Shown here: positions 1 through 10,822 of the stretch, in pieces
Numbering within the stretch: position 1 is the stretch's first letter
Layout: each line of letters begins with the position of its first letter
Source of the DNA: Pascua guehoae
Taxonomy: Eukaryota > Basidiomycota > Tremellomycetes > Trichosporonales > Trichosporonaceae
Length of the DNA stretch: 64,000 bases
Assembly: GCA_001600415.1 (NCBI GenBank)
Contig: BCJX01000008.1
Location: 3,851-67,850, forward strand
Direction: 5' to 3'
The notes under the pieces: model-generated
Seen by the model: the letters and a program-made list of their open reading frames with translations, nothing else
Told to the model about the DNA's origin: nothing
Databases searched by the model: none
Made by a program: the position numbers and the translations under genes

Positions 1-595
1 GACAAACTTGGGTAGACAGCCCGTGTGCATAAGACGAGCTCCGGCGGTCAGCCAGGGAAGCTGGTGTCAGTGACAAACTTGGGTAGACAGCCCGTATGCA
101 TAAGACGAGCTCCGGCGGCCAGCCAGGGAAGCTGGTGTTGGTGATAAACTTGGGTAGACAGCCTGTGTGCGTGGGGTGAACCTCGGCGGTCAGCTAAGAA
201 ATGCTGGCACCGGTGGCAAACCTGAGCGGTCGACTTGTGTGTGAGGGGTGAACCTCGGCGGTCAGCTAGGGACGCTGGCGCCGGTGGTGAACCCGGGCTG
301 ACAGCCCATGTGGGAAAATGGGCCCAGGCAGCCAGAGGTAAGAAGCTAGTAGGGCACCGTGGGAAGGTCGGGGAAAAGATGCCTCGGCAGGAAATGGGGC
401 GCCACGTGTGTCACGTGGCGTCGTCCATTAACTCATTCGAGACTAGAAAACGAGATGACAACACCACCGAGTAACCAGATAGAGACGGACCGCAAGAGTG
501 ATAATGCTGGGAACTGTGGCGGACAGCCGGAGTGAGTTCCTAAGCGGGCAGAATTAGAGAGTGTAGGCGGGACGCTATTGAATCTCCACAACATA
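1..595. repeat. Left inverted arm with ~71-bp subterminal tandem units
   Basis: Five degenerate units start near 1, 72, 143, 215 and 286, each with an aaacttgggt or aacctgagc-like start and a ctcggcggtcagc core. The rest, about 330-595, is single copy within the arm and matches the inner part of the right arm in reverse complement at roughly 85% by eye. The array is already in progress at base 1, so more units probably lie outside the window. Confidence 0.75.
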
Positions 596-799
596 TGATT
601 GTCCTAAGATGGGTCGAAACTATGGGAACTTCGGGTATGTTGTTAGATCGTCAGTGGTCGAGAGTAGGCAGGAGGCTTTTCACCTTCTGTCACAAGCTAG
701 GCCTTATCAACCAGATAGAATGCTAGTTGACCTTGTCTTCTATGCTTACCGTCCTAGTCTCGACAAGGTACGTGGGCATAGGCACAGAAGATAAGGGTT

Positions 800-1570
800 T
801 CAGAATAACAAGCTGAGGCTTAAGGCTTGCTAACAGACAGGATCGTGGTACGGTGACTATGGACTTAACCTGGTCACAGGTTAACGGTGATGATGCTTGG
901 GATAAGCTATGCGTAGTCGGAAAGATGAGGTGAAAAGCCTGACCGACAAGACTACAAGTTACTACGGCTTATATCTATGCTCCCTACTCGGCGAGTGCCC
1001 TTCTCCTCCATCCCCGATGCCCGTTCTACCTGTCTTCTTCCATCTTCTATGAGAACCTCCCCATCTCGATGGCCTTCTACGATCGTTTGGTCTTTTCCCC
1101 AAGAAACCGTAAAAATCCCTCAACTGAGGATAATTGGTTCGCGCTCGCGGATGGATGTCCCGCTCGTCGCTACTCGTGCTTGTGACCTCTTCCTATGCCA
1201 TAGTTTCTTGATAATCTTGATATACTGTCAGTCATCCTTCACCATGTACTGCTCGTGGTCCATGTACTGAGCTGTCGTGCTCGAGTAAGCCCGTCGGGCT
1301 GCCTGCTTGGTACCTGGTGTTTTCCGTCCTCGTGACTGTCATCAAGTGGGAGTTGCGATCGTGATTTGTCGGTGGTTTTTGATAAGATTAGCCTTGATTC
1401 GGGTTACTTAGGATAATTACGTGGCGGCTGATATCAGCATCGCGTGAGCATCACGTGAGCATCACGTGATCTGCGCCCCATGTTTTTGTCTAAGTAGGGC
1501 ATGTGAAAACCATATGTGCGTGTATGTTGGCATGTGTTGGGCGTGGTACAGGGGCAACTCATGACAGAGG
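800..1570. other. Element interior with no recognisable gene
   Basis: Short open frames occur here (for example 609-794 and 977-1270), but none shows a known domain, a start context or a splice pattern. Three copies of the octamer cacgtgat or a close variant lie at 1441-1470. The stretch is best read as non-coding spacer of the foldback element. Confidence 0.5.
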
Positions 1571-1577
1571 GGCCACA

Positions 1578-1955
1578 CCACGCTCACCCTCAAGTGTCGG
1601 TTTTATAAAGAGGGCAGCGCTGCGCTTGCCCTCAAGTCTCGGTTTTGTAAAGAGGGCAGCGCCGCGCTTGCCCTCAAGTCTCGGTCTCGTAGAGAGGGCA
1701 GCGCTGCGCTTGCCCTCGAATCTTGGTCTTGTAGAGAGGACAGCGCCGCGCTTGCCCTCGAATCTTGGTCTTGTAGAGAGGACAGCACCGCGCTTGCCCT
1801 CGAGTGTCGGTCTCGTAGAGAGGGCAGCGCCGCGCCTACCCTCGAGTCTTGGTCTCGTAGAGAGGGCAGCGCCGCACCTGCCCTCAAGTCTCGGTCTCGT
1901 AGAGAGGGCAGCGCCGCGCTTGCCCTCGAGTCTCGGTCTCGTCCCTATTATGCAT
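1578..1955. repeat. 42-bp minisatellite, about nine copies
   Basis: The unit has a gagggcagcgccgcgcttgc core followed by cctcaagtctcggtctcgta and two more bases. It repeats about nine times with point variation. Because 42 is a multiple of three, the array is open in several frames on both strands and gives 14-residue peptide repeats. These frames begin and end at the array edges and have no gene structure, so they are treated as non-coding. Confidence 0.85.
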
Positions 1956-2259
1956 GGCCGAACTGCGCTGGCTCTCATGTCCCGTCCTTGGTATGGCAGT
2001 GCCGTGCTGACCCTCGTGATTCATCACCCACTTCCCAGTGGGCACGACTTTTCGCTTCGAGAGCAAGCCCCATAATGGGCTCCAAATTTGTGGGAGTTTT
2101 GCCTCACCCCACAAGTGTAGGGCCTTGCTCTGTCAGTTACTCACTGCCGTCGCCCACTGGGCAGAGTCTCGCTCTCCTTCCTGCTTGGGTCTCTATCCTC
2201 CCGTCCTAGAATCTTGGTGTGCTAACCGCCTGGGCCTCGACCTATTGCTGGCTCGGGTC

Positions 2260-2600
2260 CCGATCCGTCACTGGCTCGAGTCTCTGTCCGCCACAGGCTA
2301 GAGTCTCGGTCCGCTGCTGGCTTGAGTCTCGGTCCATTGCTGGCTCGAGTCTTGGTCCATTGCTGGCTCAAGTCTCGGCCCGCCCCAGGCTCGAGTCTCG
2401 GTCCGCGACTGGCTCAGGTCTCGGTGCCGGTCACGCTCGAGTCTCGGTCCGCTGCTGGCTCGAGTCTCAGTCCGCTGCCGGCTCGAGTCTCGGTCCGCTG
2501 CTGGCTCGAGTCTTGGCCCACCCCAGGCTCGAGTCTCGGTCCGTGACTGGCTCGGGTCTCAGTGCCAGTCATGCTCGAGTCTTGGTGTCGTGTATCTCCA
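2260..2600. repeat. ~23-bp minisatellite built on ggctcgagtctcggtccg
   Basis: About fifteen degenerate copies of a 22-24 bp unit carrying ggctcgagtctcggtc lie head to tail, separated from the 42-bp array by ~300 bp. The tctcggtct motif is shared with the 42-bp unit, which suggests a common origin for the two arrays. The translated frames rotate through all three phases, so the array is not selected as coding. Confidence 0.8.
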
Positions 2601-3102
2601 GGCCTCTGTCCGTCTCGGCCTCATTTCTCTCTCCACTTCTCGCTCATGTCTTGGTGAATGGGTGATACCAAGTCTCTCTCTCTCCACAACTCAAGCCTTG
2701 GTTAGGTTGGCTATCATGTTTGGCATGAGTCTCTGGCAAGTACGTCATCGATTCCCGGTGGGCGAGTTATTCCCACCACACCGGGCGCAAGGACGGCGCA
2801 GCAAGCGAGCAGCAGCTGTCTCGCATCGAGCGCACCAAACGACCTTGACCTGGCCATGCCAGACGTCGAGCATAGTAGTGTAAGCGATGCCGGCCTGGGA
2901 CCAGATCCCCAGCAGGCGAGACGGTGGACCCCACCGCACAAGGCGATGTACGGCAGTGGCCACTGCCTGCTACAGGGATGACCTGCTACGAGGACAGTAG
3001 CGACTGACCTGTACTATGTTGGGGTCAGGCATGAAGCGACGAAGGGGGCGATCGGCGGAGTGACGGGAGCCGACCCACTCACCAGCGGGCACCACGACGA
3101 CG

Positions 3103-3753
3103 CATTGTGGAGATTCAAAAGCGTCCCACCTACACTCTCTAATTCCGCTCGCTTAGGAACTCACTCTGGCTCCCCGCCGCAGTTCCTAGCATTGACACAC
3201 TTGCGGTCCGTCTCTATCTGGTTACTCAGTGGAGTTGTCGTCTCGTTTTTAGTCTCAAATGAGTTAATGGGCGACACCACGTGACACCTGTGGCGCCCCA
3301 TTTCCTGCTGAGGCGTCTTTGCCCTGACCTTCCCACGGTGCTCTACTAGCCTCTATCTCTGGCCGCCTGGGCCCATTTTCCCACGTGGGCTGTCAGCCTG
3401 GGTTCACCACCGGTGCCAGCATCCCTAGCTGACCGCCGAGGTTCACCCCTCGCACACAGGCTGACCGCTCGGTTTGCCACCGGCGCCAGTGTTTCTAGCT
3501 GACCGCCGAGGTTCACCCCACGCACACAGGCTGACCGCTCAGGTTTGCCACCGGTGCCAGCATCCCTAGCTGGCTGCCAAGGTTCACCCCACGCACACAG
3601 GCTGACTGCTCAGGTTTGCCACCGGCGCCAGCGTTTCTAGCTGACCGCCGAGGCTCGTCCTATGCACACGGGCTGTCTACCCAAGTTTGCCACCATCACC
3701 AGCTTCCCTGGCTGGCCGCCGGGGCTCATCCTATGCACACGGGCTACCCGCGC
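3103..3753. repeat. Right inverted arm with ~71-bp tandem units
   Basis: This is the reverse complement of the left arm. The inner single-copy part (3103-3390) pairs with 330-595, and the outer part is five to six units with the core gctgaccgccgaggttcacc. The last unit ends near 3753 in ctacccgcgctgg, after which similarity stops. That point is the best estimate of the right element boundary. Confidence 0.75.
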
Positions 3754-4920
3754 TGGCTCACCACGTGGTAAACACGTGAATCAGGCCGCCTCGGTTTCCT
3801 CCCCACAGCGTTATCAATCGTCGGAGCTCACAAAGACCGTCACCGTCTCCACAGACCATGATCGACTGGCAACGGCCTGTTTAAACGCCGGACCGGTGCA
3901 AGAGCACAGCCCCCGGAGACGCAAGGACGAGAGGCCCCACCAGGGGCCTGCACTTGACGCGCCCATCGATCAGCATCGCGACGGTGCCCGATGACCATTG
4001 CCGACACCGAGGCAACCGGGTTGACTACGCCACACAAACGAAGCCGACAGTTGCACGAGGACACGCCATGCTTGAAGGGGGGAAATGTCATGACGCGACC
4101 CGCGCCAGGACAACCACATGACTAGAGAGCCACGTGGAAACCCTCCCACATGACCCATAGCCACGTGGGACCCACGCGGATCCCTATTACCTAATAACCC
4201 ACACTGCTCGACCGACAAGCCGGACCGGTGACGGCGCCACTGGTGTGGTGGAAAATGCCCACCCACAGAGGTTTGGTGGAGGCTGGCGCCAAATTCACAA
4301 TACACATGTATTTTTCCTGGACGTGACCGAGGATCGGTTGGTTACCACCGACATTCTCTGATGATCGACTACGAGACTCGGACAACGAGCAAGGCAAGAG
4401 AAGGCGCACCGTACGAGAATTGGGATGGTGAGCACAAGACTTGTGGGGTGGCGGGAGCCACCGTACGAGAATCCTAGTGAGTTTTGTCAAGAGTCTGCAA
4501 GGAAAATCCTCGAGAGTCGGAGAGGCCGACTACAAGAATCGTACGGTGGGGAACCCAAACCTGGGAAAATCCCACTGTACTAGACTTGTAGCGCCGGTAT
4601 ACGGTTCTCGGGAAATGAGTGGAGCTAGAAGACAAGTCCTGGTTGTACGAGAGTCGAGGAGTGTGCGTGAGTAGTCTCTAGAGTAAGGCCCAGAGAATCG
4701 GGAGTGCCGAGGAAAATCTCTCACACCGGCCCAGTCTGCCCTCCGTCTCGTCCGCGACACGGGCCCGGCTAGGGGAGAGGCCGACGGCCCGGAGCGCGAT
4801 CCGAACAACGCCGAGGGCCGCGACGGGTCTTGACAATAACCAGTCGGAAACACCCATGGACTAGCGAATTTTGCTTCCGCCGGCTTGCGCCGCAAAACAG
4901 CCATCTCGACGTCTCGACGT
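3754..4920. other. Gene-poor flank with short dispersed repeats
   Basis: No credible gene is seen. CACGTG-type motifs occur near 3770, 4132 and 4162. From 4410 to 4660 the string gtacgaga recurs in several settings. The stretch looks like decayed repeat DNA. Confidence 0.45.
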
Positions 4921-4929
4921 TCCTAGTAT

Positions 4930-5215
4930 TCCTTGCAGCGCGGTTTCACGCTCGTTGCATACAAGGTGCGTGAGATATGCCGCCACCCCGGTACTCTGCA
5001 CACCTGCATTGTGAGGCATCACCCATCCACCAACAAGACCATGCTCATCTTCGCTTGACCTCTCGCCATTGGGGTACGCCGCGGCAATCTTTCCAGTTTG
5101 TACTGGATCTTCGGAGAAGCACTCAAAGTTGGGCCCGACGCGTGGATCTTGATCGAGATTGACAGTCGGCACAACGAGCAGCTGGACTGACTTGAGGGCG
5201 CGTTCGCGTCCAATG
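4930..5215 (-). pseudogene. Decayed fragment of a GH3 beta-glucosidase
   Basis: On the minus strand this stretch encodes residues typical of the N-terminal catalytic domain of family 3 beta-glucosidases. They include a PTVNLDQDPRVGPNFECFSE segment followed by DPVQTGKIAAAYPNG, and after a gap VQSTGVAAYLTHLVCNERET, which matches the family's xAAYINGxQ...GVxATxKHFVxNxxET order. The gap looks like a short intron ending in a proper GCAG acceptor but starting in ggcgag instead of ggtgag, so the donor appears mutated. Similarity stops on both sides: a minisatellite abuts the upstream end, and no active-site Asp domain follows. It is a relic and not a functional enzyme. Confidence 0.7.
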
Positions 5216-5330
5216 AGTGGAGCCAGTGAGTGGGGACGGAATTGGAGACGGAGAGTGGGGACGGAGAGTGGGGACGGAGAGTGGGGACGGAGAGTGGGGA
5301 CGGAGAGTGGGGACGGAGAGCGGTGACGCT
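5216..5330. repeat. 13-bp minisatellite acggagagtgggg
   Basis: About seven near-perfect copies of a 13-bp unit lie immediately upstream of the GH3 relic. The first copies are degenerate (gtggggacggaattggagacg). The array marks the breakpoint where GH3 similarity is lost. Confidence 0.85.
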
Positions 5331-5551
5331 CTACCCCGGAGCCCTGAGCGGCACGGCACATCTTCGGTGCGGCCACGCAGAATAGCTAAGTCCAGGTGAC
5401 ACCCGATTTCCCTGCTTCAATTCCAAGCCGAGATGACGATGTTACTTGGGGACCAATGCCATCGACGCCACACTCGAGGTCGACGATATGCAGTTGCAAT
5501 CCCAAATATGCCGAACAAGTTGAGCAACCGAACCGACCGGCCCCACAGCAA

Positions 5552-7042
5552 ATGTCCGCTTCATATAAAGTGCTCATTGACGATAACAAAAACAGTCAAC
5601 ACCCGATATCAACTCCCAACCTCACCAGCATGATCCTGGAGCTTCCCGGGGGGTTTCACGCGCCCCTGTTCCTGTTCGCCTACGCCCTCATCACCACGTT
5701 CGTCATACCGGTCACGGTCGTCTATCACACCCTCCGCTATGCCGTGTGTGGCAGTGTTCACACATACCCTGTCTACATCCGCACCAACATCGCGCGTATG
5801 CGCGGCAACTGGTTCAACTTCGGCATGATCGTATTTGGACGCGACCCCAATGAGGCGGTCATTCCCATCTCTATGCGTCGTACTGGTATCGAGGCAGAGG
5901 TGATAATGTGCCCCCCGATTGAAGAGAACGTGCTCCGCATAGGCCCTCTGGCTACAATCTCCATTGTCAAGCCTGTGCCTGTACCGTGCTTCATGCTACG
6001 GGACGAGCGAGAAAAGAAACCAATCGACCTTCTCTCTCCAGCTAACGCTGGTGAGCGCATCGTTTACTTTCTGGTTGGCGGAGGATATGCTGCGGGTCAC
6101 CCACTTGACAAGCATACAGTGTGGTCACTCGCAGAGATGACTGGGGCGCGTGTTTTTTGTGAGTTTGAAGGCCTGAGAGGGGCTAATCACGGTCAGGTGC
6201 AAACTACCGCAAATCGATTAGTGATCAGACCGCATTCCCCGGTAGCCTGCAGGATTCACTGGCTGGGTGGAGGTACCTAGTCGACGTGCTCGGTTTTGAG
6301 CCCGACGTGGGTTCAATAGACTTTCGGCTGACTGTGCTGAGAGAGCAGAACATTGTCATTATGGGCGAAAGTGCCGGCGGCAATGCAACCCTTGCGTTAA
6401 CGCGGTATCTCGACGGGCTCCAAGAGGCTGGCTTCACAAAGTTGGGGATGCCGCGTTCCTTGATCCTTTGCGCTGTGAGTCTGCCAGACTGGTTAACACT
6501 GAGTGTTAAACAACGCCACCAAGCACAAGCATCGTGCGCTGACTCGTCATAGCCGTGGGCCGACATGACATGCTCCTTCTCATCCTACTACAAGAACATG
6601 TACTCGGTACATCGTCCCACCACCCTCGCGCTGACATCAGGACTATCTCCCCGATCTCCGCCGAGTAGCCATCCCCTCTCACACTCGGCACTTTACCGAT
6701 CTCACGAATCCCTACTTTTCGCCTGCACTGGCGCCGCCCACAGATGCCCACTTTGAGCGATTAGCGAAGCTCGATACCAAGGTGTACATCAACGCGGGTA
6801 CCGCCGAGGCGTTCTGGGATGAGATTACTTCCCTTGCCCGCACGATGGCTGAAGCTGGCATCAATATCACGTTCCGCAAGGTGAGATGGTGCCGCAAATT
6901 CTGCTCTGACGCACAGCTTGAGGGGGCCCGTCACTGTGACTTCGTCTTTGCCACCGACCCCGACTGTCATGTGTTACAGACGGGGAGCACGTGGTCGATT
7001 GTGAAGGCCGACATTCAGCAATTCTGGGAGGACTCTGCTTAA
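5552..7042 (+). CDS. Membrane-anchored alpha/beta hydrolase (Say1-like esterase/deacetylase family)
   Basis: Likely a serine esterase of the alpha/beta hydrolase-3 fold, similar to fungal steryl-acetyl hydrolases of the ER. Five introns are inferred at 6159-6196, 6307-6348, 6475-6552, 6607-6640 and 6881-6916, giving 420 residues in frame. A hydrophobic segment near residue 35 (APLFLFAYALITTFVIPVTV) looks like a signal anchor. The oxyanion region reads YFLVGGGYAAGHP, a variant of the usual HGGG. The nucleophile elbow is GESAGGN, preceded by the family's NYRKS...FPGSLQD and GFEPDNI blocks when the introns are removed. PWADMT, NPYFSPAL and a late GARHCDF supply the expected Asp/His region. An alternative start is the Met at 5630. 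The substrate is unknown, and the weak oxyanion motif could lower activity. Confidence 0.75.
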
Positions 7043-7986
7043 CTCGTGCTTGTCACGGCAATTCCTGACAACCAATCTCCTGCCGCCACTTATCCACTTG
7101 GAGGTGTCAGCATAGGCCAGGGCGGAACACGAGACTATGGAGGGAGGGCTCTTATGTGAAAAATACATGCATGCAGCTGAAGTCTCTTCCTGTGACGTTA
7201 GTGGCACTTCTGGGACACAGGGCGACTCCTATCTCAGTGTGGAGGTCAGGCAGGAGATCTCGCTGGACTTCAGCTTGGAGCGGTACACCCCGAGTGTTAC
7301 ACAGTTGGGGCCCGCTTAGGTTGCCCCATATGTTCTCAATAATGCCTCTATCGTGGGAAGTGATGAACGGCTTCCGTCGCCAGGCACACTCTAGCCAACC
7401 AAGTTGTAGACAGACAGACATTTTGCCATGGGGAATGATGTATAGGGGAAAAGAAGATGCATCACTTGGGGGCCGAGTGCTCACACACGCCCTCTGCTGT
7501 GGCGATTCAACGCTCGGCATTCGAGGAGCACGTAGTCCTCTACCTTGATCTCACCAGCCAGGATAGTTTTCTAGTACTGCTACTCATTCTAGGGAAAGGA
7601 TCTCCGCTGAAATGTGCGATTGTGTCACGCCCCGTGGTAAAACTCTACATAGGTAACAGAAAGAGAAGAGAGAACAGACCGTCTGTCACACGACAATGAG
7701 GACACAGAAGAGAAAGGGTTGCATGGAAATATAACAGTCAGTCATGGCTGAGACGAAAAATTTCAATTTATGACCACATACATTTCTTCAGAGTACTTCA
7801 CTGCACCACAGCGTAAAGGCAATCCTTAAGCATCCCCCGATCACTTCTTCACTCGACCACGACACATGTCCAACTTCTGTTATCACGTCCTTGAGTCTCT
7901 TTTCCACCCTTAACAAGGTTTACCACCGACGATCCCGCAATTGGCGGTGGCTGTGCCGAATGAGGCAAGAGGGTGTGTTGAGAACA
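7043..7986. other. Intergenic region, no gene supported
   Basis: This lies between the 3' ends of two convergent genes. Open frames at 7152-7548 on both strands show no known domain and overlap each other. Nothing else was recognised. Confidence 0.5.
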
Positions 7987-10112
7987 TTAGGCCTCACCTT
8001 CGCCATTCCGAGTGGCCTGATGGAGCTGCTCCTGAGCCACCGTCTTGGTCTTTGCCCACTTCCACGCAGGCAGGCGCCTCTCGAATAGCTCATCAATTTC
8101 GGAGGCAGAGCGTCTGTCATGTATGAGCACACCAGGGAGGAGGAAGCTGACGTAAAACTCACCCTTTGGTCTCAGGCAGCCAGTACCACAGGCAAACTAT
8201 GCACGGGATCATGAAGGAACCGTAGATGAAGCCAGTTCGTAAGTTGATGGCAAGGAGCATAGGCGGGGTGGCAAAGCTGAGTATGTCAGTGATGGCGGGG
8301 CGGTGGGGCCAGTTTATTGAAAGACTTACCTCGTAGCAATGCCGAAAATAGCGTTCGTGGTGATAGCGAACCCGACAGTTTTAACTACGAGTGTCAGTCA
8401 ACAGTCTGGTGGTTAAGGTGACACAGGCATACCTCGAAGCATGGCGGTGGGGATTTCGGCTGCCAGGAGGTAGAACGTGTATGCCGCAATGACAAAGAAG
8501 AATTGCCAAACGCAGGCGAGGAATATCTGGGACCATCAGTACGGAGATTAGGGCTTGCTGTATGGTTTCCCAATCATACCAGAGCGTTGTTTCCAGCCTT
8601 GGTGCGAACATAAAACAGCGACCCAATTACCCAGAGGGCGAGTGTAACGATGGTGTAAGAGCCTGCCACCAGTTTACGGCGGCCGAAGCGGTCTATCACC
8701 AGACAAAGCGTGATGGCTGCAGCTAGTGAAATGATTCTGTTGTCAGAGTGTGGTAATGAAGAAGGACGGACGTCATGATTAGGTTGATTAGGAAGGGGTT
8801 CTCGAAGCCGGCGAGGGAAAAGAAATCTAAGTAATTCAGCAGTGTCCTATGCTGAAGACTCACAAGTAGAGTACGTGTAGATCATCGTGGAGCCTGTGAG
8901 CTGTGATGTAACTCCATTGAGGACAACAATGGCTGTGCGTTTCTTTTGCGGCGTCAGCATTCGTACGATATCGGAAAAGGACACGCACGCCGTTCATGCC
9001 CTTGAAAATGTCCGTCCACTTTCCAGAGTTCTTCAGAAGCTCCTTCTCGTGCTCGAGTGTTCGAAGGATGACGATGTATTCTTTGTCGTAATCATATCCC
9101 TCGACATTGCCGTAAAGTCGCTTAAGCGAACAAATGGCCTTGTCACGATTTTCGTGCCGTGCGTAAAACCAGGGAGACTCCGGAATGACGAGGAAGCAGA
9201 TAAGCATGACCCCGACTGGAGCCCAGACGACGTGGACTGGCAGCTGCCAGTTGAGAGAGTGTTGGTTGTTAAGCCGGTCCATCATGATTGCGCACATGAT
9301 GGAGCCAATGTAGTTCCTGTCCATTAGCCGTCGAATTCGACGAGACGGCAATCAACTCACCAGATCATGCCAAACCCTTGGATAGTGCCGCGGATACGAG
9401 TGGCGCAAACCTCCATTAGGTACACATTGGTGAGGGCCTGGTTGATTCCGACGCCCATGCCAGTGAAAAGACGGCCGACCATCTAGTAGTCAGTGGGGCA
9501 TGGGCAGGGATGACATACCCATACGGAGGGAGTCCGGGCGACAGTTAGGCAAACCAGGGCCTGCACGGGCTCAGCGAGAGACCATGCGACGGGTGACGTA
9601 CAATGGCGATAAGTGTCCAAGAAATGATGAAGGTCGTCTTGCGACCAAAGCGGTCTGCGACACTGTTGTAAACCTATGTCAAGACTTCGAGTAACGCACT
9701 AGAAGACCCAAACCATAGACGAGATTTGGCCAACGTTTACGACTGCACTCCACGCCGACACCCAGGAAGGGTCGAGGCCAGCGACCCCGTCTCCGCCGCG
9801 TGTGCCAAACTGTTTGATGAAACCTTCATTCGCGAGGATTGAGCCAGCCATTCCAATCTGCAACAGTTAGCCCCTTAGCACCCTACATTCGAAACGAACC
9901 TCGAAACCCTCGAGCATACCGCCGCTAAAAACAAGGAAACAGTAGAGAATGGAACGGCGAAAAGTCCACAGTGCACTTGTGATCGGGATATCGTCCCAGG
10001 GCGATTTGACCAGGCAGTCACCACTAAGGGCGGCAAGGTCGAGGTGCTTGTTATCGAGGTGGGTGTCCACCGACTCGACGTGAGTCGCAACGTGTTTGGC
10101 GTCCTTGTCCAT
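7987..10112 (-). CDS. MFS sugar porter (hexose/alpha-glucoside permease type)
   Basis: A proton-coupled sugar transporter of the plasma membrane, sugar porter family. It has about nine short introns. The first exon starts MDKDAKHVATHVESVDTHLD. After splicing the family landmarks appear in order: a first TM followed by GGMLEGFE, VADRFGRKTTF in loop 2-3, GRLFTGMGVGINQALTNVY in TM4, ATRIRGTIQGFGMIW, PESPWFYARH at the central loop, LNGVTSQLTG in TM7, DRFGRRKLVAG in loop 8-9 and LPETKG after TM12, ending KTKTVAQEQLHQATRNGEGEA. The PESPWFYAR form resembles maltose/alpha-glucoside permeases. A 46-nt intron between GMNG and KRTAIVVL resolves what looks like a frameshift in the unspliced reading. It is convergent with the hydrolase upstream. 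The substrate is not decidable from sequence. Confidence 0.85.
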
Positions 10113-10822
10113 TCTTCAGTACCGGGTGGAAAATTGAGTTAGAACAACGAGCAATTGTTGATATATAAGTGGTCGAGTGCGGGATGAGGTGGAGCAGAGC
10201 ACGGACACGCGAGATCTCTGTGTGCTGGGTAATGCTGCCTCCATATGAAGGTGGCTTTTGGAGCGATCTATGTGGTAGATCATTGCAACGAAGAGGGATG
10301 ATTCGTGGAGTTGATTCTCTCCGGGATAAGAGATATCCCGCGTGATCTGACAACGTCGATTCTCAATCCCCGATCGGGGACATGCAAAGGTCCGATCCAG
10401 CATACATGTGCACTTGCTTGGCTTGGCTTGCAGGCTCTGTGGATCCACAATAATGAATGGAGAAGAAATGTGGACCCCGCAATAATCCCCACTTGCCCCG
10501 CAACCATAAAGGTCCGATACGTATGCGAGACCTTGACTGCCCAGGCACACACCACCAGAAAACCGGGTACCCCACCGGCCAGTTTCCTCATGCCTGACAT
10601 TTCCGAACATTTGCGACCATTTGCGACCCGTCCTCACTGGCTCACTGGTCATCCCCGTCCCGTCCACACTGTCCCAGGCTCGGGCTGACTTCGTCGTCCA
10701 CATTTACCCAGCTTCCCCCGTCCGTCCACCCTTCCTACTGGAAATAGTCCATGTCGTCCTCCAATCCTCTCCGCCATTGTACAGTACACGACTGTACTCA
10801 CAGTCCGGCAAGAGCCCCAACC
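10113..10822. other. Divergent promoter region of the sugar porter and the C2H2 regulator
   Basis: These 710 bp separate two divergent starts at 10112 and 10823. Open frames on both strands lack domains. A near-palindrome at 10365-10380 (ccccgatcgggga) could be an operator, but nothing proves it. Confidence 0.45.

Larger units (their letters stand above)
1..3753. mobile_element. Foldback-like element with long inverted arms, left end cut by the window
   Basis: Bases 1-595 and about 3103-3753 are imperfect reverse complements of each other. Clear anchors are the pair ending in ttgaatctccacaa near 590 and starting at attgtggagattcaa near 3107. Each arm carries at its outer end a tandem array of ~71-bp units. 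The ~2.5 kb between the arms holds two further minisatellites and no recognisable transposase, integrase or reverse transcriptase. This is the layout of foldback or non-autonomous Mutator-like elements. The left outer end lies beyond the window, so target-site duplications cannot be checked. The superfamily is unknown. Confidence 0.65.

Noticed and set aside
1503..2665. Peptide-repeat frames over the minisatellites
   Set aside because: They exist only because of repeat periodicity, occur on both strands and lack gene structure.
4410..4670. Possible solo LTR
   Set aside because: Short gtacgaga repeats are present, but no paired LTR, TG...CA ends or target duplication could be found.
7137..7548. 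Overlapping open frames on both strands
   Set aside because: No domain, splice support or start context. They lie between two convergent 3' ends.
9000..9030. Apparent frameshift in the sugar porter
   Set aside because: A 46-nt GT-AG intron with a CTGAC branch site restores the frame, so the gene is intact.
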